A DNA stretch of 64,000 bases from G965205725 sp965205725. GTDB taxonomy: Bacteria; Pseudomonadota; Gammaproteobacteria; Pseudomonadales; Halieaceae. This document shows, one piece after another, positions 9,246-16,757 of the stretch (the stretch's first letter is position 1; the number at the start of each line of letters is the position of its first letter). The notes beneath the pieces were generated by a model that had not been told where the DNA came from, made no database searches, and saw only the letters and a program-made list of their open reading frames with translations. The position numbers and the translations under genes are program-made. Location of the stretch: positions 2,790,001-2,854,000 of the forward strand of contig OZ242189.1 of assembly GCA_965205725.1 (NCBI GenBank), read 5' to 3'.

Positions 9246-10576
9246 ATTGTCCGCTTTTTGTTTGATTGCTGGAAGGCTCTATGAAGCGTCTTCCTGCCAC
9301 CTTGGCTGAGCCGCGGACATTAGGCTGCAACCGGTAGTTCATCTGATATTGCCTGACCCAAGGCGTCATATCTCGCCAGTTCTCGTGGACCGTGTTGAAT
9401 CGAAAGAGTGCCATCGGGGTAACGTAGAACTTTGACCTTTGCCTTCACATAATGGCAGCGGTGGCGATCCGCAGGTATCTGCAGCACTAAGCCTTCAAAG
9501 TGTACGCAATTGTCCTTTCTCACCGTTCGCTCAAAGCGCTCACACAGGATGTCATCCAGCACCGATTTATCCCGGCACCCAACAAAGGCTGAGCCTTCTT
9601 CTGGCGGTGGCTGTGTAAACTCAGCGTTATAAGCCGCCAGGTAGGTCTCGGTCAGATATTTATTGGCGCTGTCCATGTCCGTGATACCGGCCAGGGCCAA
9701 CTCCTTGACCAACCGGTTCTGGTGGGTGCTAAACACACGCTCAGAGCGGCCTCGGGCCTCTGGTGAATAGGCCGGGATCATCTCAATACCCAACTGGCCC
9801 ATCGCCCGCCCGAATTGCGTCAGGGTCACTTTGTCGACCTTCCCGCCTGCCTCAGGTGTTATCCAGTAATGGCTGCCTCGATCTGTATACAGAGAACAAA
9901 ACAGACCGCGCCCTTCAATGACGTCACGAACACCCCGAAAGCTGCTCTGTGTCCCTTCTTCGTCGCAAAAGAACATCGAGTAGTGCTCATTAGTGGCATC
10001 ATCCATGGTAACGATCAGGTCCCAGTACTGCCCAGGTACCCATTGATGCTGGCTGCCGTCCTGATGCAACATCATCCCCGGCCAGGGTGACCGGTCACGC
10101 TGTTTACGGTGGACGCCACGTTGAGATGCCTTCTTCACTGCGCCAGCCCCTTGCAAGGTATTCTTCACCCACGAGTAGCTGCGCTGGCCTCCCTCTCGTT
10201 TGTACCAGGAATAGTAGTGCTTCACATTCCAGCCCCTGTGCCGATTACGATACCGATCCACCAGACGCATGACCTCGTCGACTGGAGCGCGGCGGTGCGA
10301 TATCTGTGATAAGCGTTTGTCGATGAGACCCTCCAGGCCCTCTTCCTCATATCGATCAATGTAGCGGCGAAAGGTCCGGTCACAAACCCCCAGCAATCGC
10401 GCCGCCTCCTCCTGGGTCAGACGGCTCTCCGTCCAACCCCCATAAGCTTCCTCGAATCTCATTAGTCGAGTCTCCTGTAGCCACTCTGTCCGTCTCATAA
10501 GCGCCCCTCCTCGGGGTCCTATGAGAACCGGACAGATCATGTGCTACAAGACCGGACAGTTTATGTGTTACTAACA
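9205..10576 (-). mobile_element. Insertion sequence in lon (ISNCY-type, 16-bp target duplication)
   Basis: A 1372-bp element with ends TGTTAG...CTAACA and imperfect inverted ends of about 50 bp that include a repeated TGTCCGGT motif. The target duplication GAAGAGAAAATTCGGG is at 9189-9204 and 10577-10592. It encodes one transposase on the minus strand. The duplication is long compared with most IS families. The right end supplies a GTG in frame with the downstream lon fragment. Confidence 0.9.
9320..10498 (-). CDS. ISNCY-family transposase with integrase core
   Basis: A DDE transposase of 392 residues from MRRTEWLQE (ATG 10498); an upstream start would add 14. A helix-turn-helix region (LTQEEAARLLGVCDRTFRRY) is followed by an rve-like core with candidate acidic residues in MLHQDGSQ, LYTDRGSHYW and SPEARGRSER. 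NCBI groups such proteins as ISNCY (family recalled, not searched). It appears intact, so the element may be active. Confidence 0.87.
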   Translation of the reverse strand: MRRTEWLQETRLMRFEEAYGGWTESRLTQEEAARLLGVCDRTFRRYIDRYEEEGLEGLIDKRLSQISHRRAPVDEVMRLVDRYRNRHRGWNVKHYYSWYKREGGQRSYSWVKNTLQGAGAVKKASQRGVHRKQRDRSPWPGMMLHQDGSQHQWVPGQYWDLIVTMDDATNEHYSMFFCDEEGTQSSFRGVRDVIEGRGLFCSLYTDRGSHYWITPEAGGKVDKVTLTQFGRAMGQLGIEMIPAYSPEARGRSERVFSTHQNRLVKELALAGITDMDSANKYLTETYLAAYNAEFTQPPPEEGSAFVGCRDKSVLDDILCERFERTVRKDNCVHFEGLVLQIPADRHRCHYVKAKVKVLRYPDGTLSIQHGPRELARYDALGQAISDELPVAA

Positions 10577-11227
10577 GAAGAGAAAATTCGGGTTGGCAAG
10601 CCAGGTATTGAGAATTTATTAGGTAAACCACCTTTCGCAAATGACAAGCCTTTGCGCGGCCTGGGTGTGGTGACCGGGCTGGCGTGGACATCAATGGGTG
10701 GTGCGACTCTGGCCGTGGAAGCGAGCCAGGTGCATACCCTCAACCGCGGCTTCAAGCTGACTGGTCAGTTGGGCGATGTGATGAAGGAATCGGCTGAAAT
10801 AGCCTATAGCTACCTGATGGCTCATCTAAAAGACTACGGCTGCCCGCGTGATTACTTTGATACCAGTCTGGTGCATTTGCATGTTCCGGAAGGGGCGACA
10901 CCGAAAGATGGCCCCAGTGCCGGAATCACTATGGCGACTGCGCTGTTGTCCCTGGCGCGCAATGAGCGTATTCGTCGCCCACTGGCAATGACGGGTGAAC
11001 TGACTTTAACGGGCCAGGTTTTGCCGGTTGGCGGTATTCGGGAAAAAGTGATTGCGGCGCGGCGCAGCCAGGTCATGGAGCTGATACTGCCAGCGGCAAA
11101 CAAGAAAGACCTCGAAGAGCTGCCGGATTATTTGCGCGATAACATCAATGTGCACTTTGCGCGCACCTATCGCGGTGTATTTCATGCCGTTTTCGATGAC
11201 CATCCCGACGAGCAGGCCGTTTTTTAA
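10541..11227 (+). pseudogene. lon: Lon protease, C-terminal proteolytic part
   Basis: The 3' part of lon, about 210 Lon residues from 10577 to the TAA at 11227. The Ser-Lys protease dyad is present: Ser in PKDGPSAG and Lys in GGIREKVIAA. The GTG at 10541 inside the IS end is in frame and would add 12 foreign residues, so a separate protease-domain polypeptide could in principle be made. Without the ATPase in cis, normal Lon function is unlikely. Confidence 0.88.
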
Positions 11228-11374
11228 TATTCGACGGCGTGACTTAGAGACTTGCTGCAACATAATCCGGGTTTTGGTTTTGTAGCTGTGCGGGTCAAGC
11301 TTTTGTATCTCGTGAATTTTAATATCAAAGCCAGAATTTAATAATGCCTTTATTTTTTCTATACTATAATCCAT
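11228..11374 (-). pseudogene. Remnant of an AT-rich cassette gene
   Basis: An open frame starting at ATG 11374 (MDYSIEKIKALLNSGF) whose first 48 or so codons are AT-rich and plausible. It then runs antisense into the lon 3' end, so its own C-terminus is missing. It stands directly to the left of the first attC-like site in the usual position of a cassette gene, though in reverse orientation. No family recognised. Confidence 0.35.
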
Positions 11375-11394
11375 AGCGTGAGCATTTGTATCCG

Positions 11395-11543
11395 ATCTAA
11401 CGGCAGCCGACAATGAGTCTTGCCTTTGTGAGACTACGACGCTTCGCGCTCCGTCTAACAAAGACAATCAACGGGAAATTTTTAAATGAGCTTACAGGTA
11501 ATCTCATGCTAAAAAATCCCGTTATTGTCGGCTGCCGTTATGT
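11395..11543 (+). other. attC-like recombination site 1 (149 bp)
   Basis: It begins with the R''-type core ATCTAAC (11395-11401) and ends with the R'-type core GTTATGT (11537-11543). Just inside, TAACGGCAGCCGACAAT (11398-11414) is perfectly complementary to 11524-11540. An inner imperfect stem (GACAAT-C-AACGGG against CCCGTT-ATTGTC, with one bulged base) resembles the extrahelical-base arrangement of attC sites. It is slightly longer than classical sites. Confidence 0.72.
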
Positions 11544-11570
11544 TGCTTGAGAACTTTTATAGGCTGATCT

Positions 11571-12359
11571 ATGAATTTTTGGTGCTTCAGCAATCATTAT
11601 GTTGGTTATTACGGGGAGTCAGACTGGGATACCAGTACGATTCTTCAGCGGGAACAATATTATTTTAAAACAAGAGAACGTAATCGTCGTAACGTCGACA
11701 AGGGCGACTTGGTTCTTCTAAGAGAGTATGGCTCGGGCTTTTGGGGAGTGTTCGAAATCTCCGATGACTGGCAGTCGGACCCAAAAGCTAGAGACAAATA
11801 TGATTTTGATACGGGCTGGTTTCCGATGGTTAATCTTAGTCACTGGGATGCAGTTCTACCATTTGAAGTCATTCGTCCCGAGCTATCCAATCAAGATCAT
11901 AGGTCAAGAATTATTAGTCTGAAAAAAGCTGACGTAGAAAAAGTTCAACTGGCGCAAAGAGTGTATAGAAACTTGGGGTATGGCCGCACTGACGGCGATT
12001 TTTTTGTGCTTGAGTCTGGCCTCGAAGAGGCAGTAAAGGCAAATCTATCCCAGTTAGGGCTGACGCTTGCAGATGAAAGCATTCAACAACAATGCGATAT
12101 GGGAATTGGAGTTGGACGTAGTGATCTGATATGCCGAGATGCTAAGGAAAACTACGTGGTCCTGGAGCTTAAGGCAAATCAGAGTTCGGACATAGTTGTA
12201 GGTCAAATATTGCGATACATGGGATACGTTCGTGAAAATTGGGCCACTAAGGAAGGGAAAAATGTTTTGGGAATAATTTTAACACCGTCATTTGATGAGC
12301 AATTTAGGTTGGCGGCGGCGGAAGCAGGCATCAAGGTTATCCGAATTAGGATTTTATGA
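11571..12359 (+). CDS. EVE-like plus NucS/DUF91-like nuclease (cassette gene)
   Basis: A soluble protein of 262 residues. The first 100 or so (MNFWCFSNHY, then RRNVDKGDLVLLREYGSGFWGVFEI) resemble the EVE/PUA-like domains that read modified bases. The C-terminal half carries a PD-(D/E)xK arrangement, with Asp near 183 (GVGRSDLICRD) and VVLELK near 197-201, followed by VVGQILRYMGYV as in NucS-like DUF91 nucleases. Such fusions suggest a modification-dependent restriction nuclease; that function is inference. It is the sole gene of a cassette between attC-like sites 1 and 2, AT-richer than the core genes. Confidence 0.72.
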   Translation: MNFWCFSNHYVGYYGESDWDTSTILQREQYYFKTRERNRRNVDKGDLVLLREYGSGFWGVFEISDDWQSDPKARDKYDFDTGWFPMVNLSHWDAVLPFEVIRPELSNQDHRSRIISLKKADVEKVQLAQRVYRNLGYGRTDGDFFVLESGLEEAVKANLSQLGLTLADESIQQQCDMGIGVGRSDLICRDAKENYVVLELKANQSSDIVVGQILRYMGYVRENWATKEGKNVLGIILTPSFDEQFRLAAAEAGIKVIRIRIL

Positions 12360-12366
12360 GAGCACA

Positions 12367-12522
12367 ACATAACAATCGCATGCAGCCGACAATGAGTATT
12401 GCCTTTGTGAGGCTACGACGCTTCTCGCTCCGTCTAACAAAGACAATCAACGGGAAATTTTTAAATGAGCGTACAGGTAATCTCATGCCAAAAAATCCCG
12501 TTATTGTCGGTTGCCGTTAGCG
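12367..12522 (+). other. attC-like recombination site 2 (156 bp)
   Basis: The R'' core ACATAAC (12367-12373) is the exact reverse complement of GTTATGT, the R' core that opens this cassette at 11537. The site ends with GTTAGCG (12516-12522). The interior is about 90% identical to site 1, including the inner GTCTAAC and the AACGGG/CCCGTT stem. The pairing of R'' with the R' core at the start of the same cassette is the standard signature of an excisable integron cassette. Confidence 0.75.
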
Positions 12523-12761
12523 ATGAAAATTTGACGAGCATTTTGCTACAGAGGATAATCTCCAAGGTCTGAAGTTGCGAGACGTTTAGTATGCCAAAAA
12601 CTGAAGAATTGAAAGAACGGATAAACTACTTGAAGGGATTTTTGACTATATTATTGGGAGTCGTTGTTCTTTTATCGGGAGGCTTGGTAAATCTGTACCT
12701 ATCTGACGTGATCAATGAAGTATTTTGGCTTGGTGTAGGTATTGTTGTATTTATATTACTA

Positions 12762-13932
12762 GTGTAGTGTATTGAACTGATTCATGTTATATAAAGTGCT
12801 TCATTCACTACCCATTTGAAGCCAATGCCCGCCCAAATAGACATCACTTTATCAGCGCAAGAGAAAAAGCAGTTGGAAAAACAGGTTAGGAGCAAAACGA
12901 CACCGGTACGATTGGTAGAGCGCTCAAGGATCATTCTGCTCGCTGCAAAAAATATTCCCAACTACAAGATTGCTGAAGAGCTGGAAATTGATGCCAACAA
13001 AGTGGGCCGGTGGCGCAATCGTTTTTTCGAGAGAGGGCTTAAGGGGATAGAGAAAGATTTACCCAGAGGGGCTAATCACGGCGGCAAGAATTCTGCGGAC
13101 CAGGCAAAGCTGCGTTCGAAAGTCATCAAGATAACCACGCAGGAAAAACCCAAGGATGGCACCCACTGGACGACCCGAGGTTTGGCAAAAGTGATGGGAA
13201 TTAATCACTCCTTTATAAACAGAGTGTGGCGAGAAGTTGGTTTGAAGCCACACCTGGTTGCCCGATTCAAGGTGAGCAGCGACCCTGCCTTTGAAGACAA
13301 GCTACGCGATGTCGTTGGCTTGTATGTATCGCCGCCAGAGAATGCCGTTGTTTTCTGTGTTGACGAGAAGAGTTCCATTCAAGCGCTGGATAGGTCGCAG
13401 CCGGGATTGCCGATGAAGCCAGGACGCGCCGGAACCATGACTCACGACTATAAGCGTCATGGTACAAGCACCTTGTTTGCGGCACTGAACACCCTGACGG
13501 GTGATATTATCGGTGAGTGTAAGAAGCGTCACCGGCACCAGGAGTTTTTGGCGTTTCTGAAGACTGTGGAGAAACAAACACCCAAAGAGTTAGACCTTCA
13601 CCTTATCGTTGACAACTATGCGACGCACAAACACGAAACAGTGAAGAACTGGATTAAGCGTCATAAGAGAGTTCACTTACACTTTATTCCAACGAGTTCT
13701 TCGTGGCTAAATCTGGTGGAGAGATTTTTTGGATTGTTGACAGAAAGGCGGCTGCGTCGTGGTGTATTCACATCAGTACAACAGTTGGAAGAGACTATCA
13801 TGGATTTTATTGAGAGACACAATGAAGATAAAAAGCCATTTGTTTGGACAAAGTCTGCGGGAGAGATTCTGGAGAAAGTGGGCCGGGCAAGACATGCACT
13901 CTCAAATCAATAATTAGTTTAATACACTACAC
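12762..13932 (+). mobile_element. IS630-family insertion sequence
   Basis: A 1171-bp element bounded by TA at 12760-12761 and 13933-13934, the TA target duplication of the IS630/Tc1 group. The left end GTGTAGTGTATTGAACT and the complemented right end GTGTAGTGTATTAAACT are nearly perfect inverted repeats. It contains one transposase gene on the plus strand. It lies in the membrane-protein gene of the second cassette. Confidence 0.92.
12825..13913 (+). CDS. IS630-family transposase
   Basis: 362 residues from the ATG at 12825; a TTG at 12816 would add three. An N-terminal helix-turn-helix (IAEELEIDANKVGRWRNRFFERG) is followed by a winged-helix region and the DDE domain: VFCVDEKSSIQAL, LHLIVDNYATHKH and SSWLNLVERFFG. 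The length is normal for a single-ORF IS630 transposase and the frame is intact. Confidence 0.93.
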   Translation: MPAQIDITLSAQEKKQLEKQVRSKTTPVRLVERSRIILLAAKNIPNYKIAEELEIDANKVGRWRNRFFERGLKGIEKDLPRGANHGGKNSADQAKLRSKVIKITTQEKPKDGTHWTTRGLAKVMGINHSFINRVWREVGLKPHLVARFKVSSDPAFEDKLRDVVGLYVSPPENAVVFCVDEKSSIQALDRSQPGLPMKPGRAGTMTHDYKRHGTSTLFAALNTLTGDIIGECKKRHRHQEFLAFLKTVEKQTPKELDLHLIVDNYATHKHETVKNWIKRHKRVHLHFIPTSSSWLNLVERFFGLLTERRLRRGVFTSVQQLEETIMDFIERHNEDKKPFVWTKSAGEILEKVGRARHALSNQ

Positions 13933-13990
13933 TAGTGTGTTTCAAAGTAATGTCAAAGATAGAAGGGCACCTTAAAGAACTTGGGAGGTT

Positions 13991-14071
13991 ATGATGGCTA
14001 CAGTTGCATTATTTACAATTGCAGTACTTTTTTGTTCTGTATTAGCTTACGGTGCAACAAAGGTTGGTTAA
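13991..14071 (+). CDS. Tiny hydrophobic peptide in cassette 2
   Basis: An ORF of 26 codons (MMATVALFTIAVLFCSVLAYG...) that is almost entirely one membrane helix. Its ATG overlaps the stop of the restored two-helix protein (TTATGATG), and GGGAGG just upstream could serve as a ribosome-binding site, so the pair looks translationally coupled. It ends directly before attC-like site 3. No family recognised; too short for statistical support. Confidence 0.45.
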   Translation: MMATVALFTIAVLFCSVLAYGATKVG

Positions 14072-14072
14072 T

Positions 14073-14128
14073 CGCTAACAAAGCACTCCAGCGGACTCGT
14101 AAACTCGCCGCTGAGCAAGGCGTTAGGT
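14073..14128 (+). other. attC site 3 (56 bp, classical size)
   Basis: It has R'' CGCTAAC (14073-14079), AAAG, inner arms CAGCGG and CCGCTG around a short loop, then R' GTTAGGT (14122-14128). The R'' core is the exact complement of GTTAGCG, the core opening this cassette at 12516. Size and layout match classical 57-60 bp attC sites. This is the clearest attC in the window. Confidence 0.82.
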
Positions 14129-14856
14129 GTTCTTTGCGAAAATAGACCAAGGAGGTATGGAACCCTCTCTCTCTTGCCTCCACCGCCTAAAGGTGACTAC
14201 TTCGGTATCAAGAAACACAGAGCCATCTCTTAACTTGGTCGTTCCCTTTAAATTTGTATTGTAGGTTTCAGTTCGGCGACTTCCCGTTGTTGAGTTGACT
14301 TTACTTCCAACGTAATTCCAATCTGGGCCACCAGTTTGATGACCATTAATATCAGCAAACATGATGTGGACGAATTTAATACCCCCAGACTCAATAAAAT
14401 TGTAACAAGCAATAACATGCCAGCCACTATGACCATTGTGACTTTCGCAGCCTTTCCCTACATTAATTGTAGTTTTTACCTCCAACCCTACATCTTCACC
14501 TTTATTACATTCTTTACAGATCAGATCAGGATATTTCTGATCGTGGTTATGCTTATACGGTGAACACTCATCCATTGAGTTGCTAAATATGTTCGATACC
14601 AACCCGGAAAAGTTATTCCCTTGAATGAGGGATTGAAGATTTTGCCCAACTTCAAGGGACATATTATGATTAATTCTGTGAATTATTGATTGAGTCAGGT
14701 TCGCAGCAGCTTCAATATGGCTAATATTCAAACCCTGAGGTAACAGAACCTGTGGACGAAAATACTTTGGGTTGAGTTTTGGGGCACTAACACCGGAAGC
14801 TCCGTCATAAGCTGCCACAACCAAGGCCCGAACGGGGATTGAAAAGGCTTTAGCTA

Positions 14857-16528
14857 GTGCCCATCCATAAATGGGTGTTTTTTGACAAAACACCCTGTTT
14901 TAATCTTTCCGATCCGGTTCATACTTCTCCGGGCTTCGTAGCGGTCATGAACTGAGGTGAATTGTCACTTCATGGCCTTTTATCCTGAATTTTTGTCGCA
15001 GGTCTCCCCTGCACTGCCCGTAAGCGTACAGATATTTCTCAGCCGGTACTACCGCTTAGCTTAGCCGGAGTCGATCCTCGCCAAGCGCATCAGGTTGTAG
15101 CTCAGAACCGACGACCAGACATAAGCTTTAAAGCCGGCAAGTCCTTTCCAATTGGCTTTTTTTGCACCAAATGCTCTTTTTAGTTCTGAAATATTCCCTT
15201 CGATGCCCGCCCGGAAATGGCGCAATCGAGTAAACGTTTTCGATTTAACGCCCATGGCGTGAAGTGATAAACCGACCGGCTTATGAAAGGCCACACGCTT
15301 AACACCCAACCCCCTTCCTTTTACCACATTCTCCTGGCTGGCATAGCCACCGTCAGCCACCACTGAGTGCGGCAGACAGTCCAGCTTCGACTGGTGAAAA
15401 TCCAGCGTCGGCATGAACAAGCTGGAGTCCGCCGGGTTCCCTTTTTCAATGCAGAGGTACGTGATGAATCCGCTTCTCTCACTGCTCAGATTTATCTTAT
15501 GGCCATATTGAACGTCACGAAATCCTTTGACGATAATATCGGTGTGTGACTCGAATAAGCTCACGATTTTTTTTGAGGAATGGATGCTCTGCCCCTGGAT
15601 GACGCGGCGCTCTGTTTGATTGATGACCCTCAGTGCCAAATCCCTGTACTGCTCTACCTGACTTACCCATTGCTTCTTTTTATCAGAGTCACAGGCACCC
15701 ACTTCTACGGCTTCCAATCCCCGGTCAACTTGCTTCAGGACAATTCTTAGAATCTGCAACAACCTTGGATAAAGTGCTTTTTTTCTAGCCTTTTTCGCAT
15801 TAAAAATCTGAAATGCCAGCGACTTCGAGGCTTTGCGCTGGTCCGTAAAGCAAATTTTTACCCCTGTGATATTTTTGCTTTTCATCAACAGGCGGCTGAG
15901 CACTCGAACACCATCATTCAGGAGTTGACTGTCACTGGGTGGCGCAATATTACTGGCGACAACCGTGCTATCGATGCGTAATTTTTCCATTGATAGTATG
16001 CCTGCTTTAAGCCAACTGACAGAGAGGGTCTCATGCACTTTTTCCAGCGTTTCTGGCCTGATACTCCGTATAGTTGACTGTAGCCCAGATCGACTGGGCA
16101 TTGTTGTGGCAGACAGCCGGGCAAACGTACGGTAGGTCATCGAGTCTGACAAATGAAACGCCAATTGCTCGTAGTTGACGCGCAACTGCTGCTTCAGGAG
16201 CAAGCATCGAAAAACATTTTCAACGGTTAAACCTGTTCGACCTACCTTGGCTACTGACGCATCAATGAGATCATCGGCGACCAGGAGTAGTATTTCTGGA
16301 TGTTGATCCAGTCGATTTGATAACGCCCGAAGCTGAGTTCCAAATTCGTGTTTTGAGTAGTTTTCAAATATACTTGCCTGAGCAATGCGGGTCTCTCGCA
16401 TGCGGAATCCTCTTGGTTTTTTTGTTTTTTGTTCGTACCTTAAACTTAACAAATTCAAGAGGATTTTTTAATACCTTGCGAAAAATATTCCTTATATTTC
16501 AATGGATTGAAAGTTTATGGATGGGCAC
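14857..16528 (-). mobile_element. Insertion sequence in the endonuclease gene
   Basis: A 1672-bp element with perfect 15-bp inverted ends GTGCCCATCCATAAA and the 6-bp target duplication TAGCTA at 14851-14856 and 16529-16534. A 6-bp duplication fits the ISDol1-like part of the ISNCY group, as I recall it. Restoration of the target frame on removal confirms the borders. Confidence 0.9.
15061..16401 (-). CDS. ISNCY/IS1182-like DDE transposase
   Basis: 446 residues from MRETRIAQASIFE (ATG 16401); a start at 16458 would add 19. Candidate acidic residues lie in KLRIDSTVV (DDE D1), SVVADGGYAS (D2) and RAGIEGNISELKRAFG (E). The Y-x2-R-x3-E-x6-K-like C-terminal signature of the IS4/IS5/IS1182 superfamily is present in RHFRAGIEGNISELKRAF. 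The frame is intact. Confidence 0.87.
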   Translation of the reverse strand: MRETRIAQASIFENYSKHEFGTQLRALSNRLDQHPEILLLVADDLIDASVAKVGRTGLTVENVFRCLLLKQQLRVNYEQLAFHLSDSMTYRTFARLSATTMPSRSGLQSTIRSIRPETLEKVHETLSVSWLKAGILSMEKLRIDSTVVASNIAPPSDSQLLNDGVRVLSRLLMKSKNITGVKICFTDQRKASKSLAFQIFNAKKARKKALYPRLLQILRIVLKQVDRGLEAVEVGACDSDKKKQWVSQVEQYRDLALRVINQTERRVIQGQSIHSSKKIVSLFESHTDIIVKGFRDVQYGHKINLSSERSGFITYLCIEKGNPADSSLFMPTLDFHQSKLDCLPHSVVADGGYASQENVVKGRGLGVKRVAFHKPVGLSLHAMGVKSKTFTRLRHFRAGIEGNISELKRAFGAKKANWKGLAGFKAYVWSSVLSYNLMRLARIDSG

Positions 16529-16691
16529 TAGCTAGTGATTCAAGCACTTGTACTGTGAAATTCTCTTTCCCTGTTTCGACCCCAGACAAATATTGATAAC
16601 TTACACCCGCCTTAGAAGCGAGGGCTTCTTGGGAGATTTTTTGCTGTTGCCGAAGGGTTCTAACGCATGTACCGATGATTTTTTGTATGCT

Positions 16692-16719
16692 ATCCATGAG
16701 CGCTAGTTTACTCATGGAT
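16692..16719. promoter_or_regulatory. Inverted repeat over the start codons of the HTH-endonuclease gene
   Basis: ATCCATGAG (16692-16700) and CTCATGGAT (16711-16719) are perfect 9-bp arms with a 10-bp spacer. Both candidate ATG codons of the HTH gene lie inside the arms, and the site is about 40 bp before the methyltransferase start. It is a good candidate operator for the fused XRE domain, by analogy with C-boxes of restriction-modification systems; binding is inference. Confidence 0.55.
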
Positions 16720-16757
16720 AAGTTGACGGTCTTTCAACTATAGGCGAAAATCATGCA

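Larger units (their letters stand above)
12591..13994 (+). pseudogene. Two-helix membrane protein, interrupted by IS630
   Basis: The 5' part is 12591-12761 (MPKTEELKERINYLKGF) and the 3' part 13935-13994. Removing the IS with one TA copy restores 76 residues in frame ending KIEGHLKELGRL. Two hydrophobic segments (LTILLGVVVLLSGG and VFWLGVGIVVFILLV) are joined by a short loop, with a charged start and end. Small proteins of this layout are common in integron cassettes; the function is unknown. As it stands, the frame stops at a TAG inside the IS end after 58 residues, so a protein with both helices could still be made. Confidence 0.68.
14123..16715 (-). pseudogene. HTH-restriction endonuclease fusion, interrupted by IS
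   Basis: The 5' fragment (16715 to 16529, or from ATG 16697) encodes an XRE helix-turn-helix (ISQEALASKAGVSYQYLSGVE). The 3' fragment (14850 to 14123) encodes a nuclease with a PD-(D/E)xK motif: YPDLICKE, then GLEVKTT. Excising the IS with one TAGCTA copy joins LESLA to KAFSIPVRAL in frame, giving about 304 residues. Its position divergent from a DNA methyltransferase marks it as the restriction half, with a controller-like domain fused to it. The current frames are broken; the nuclease fragment alone keeps 244 native residues. The exact enzyme family is not recognised. Confidence 0.75.

Noticed and set aside
11006..11467. Single 153-codon minus-strand gene over the lon 3' end
   Set aside because: More than half is antisense to conserved lon protease sequence; only the part right of 11228 may be a gene remnant.
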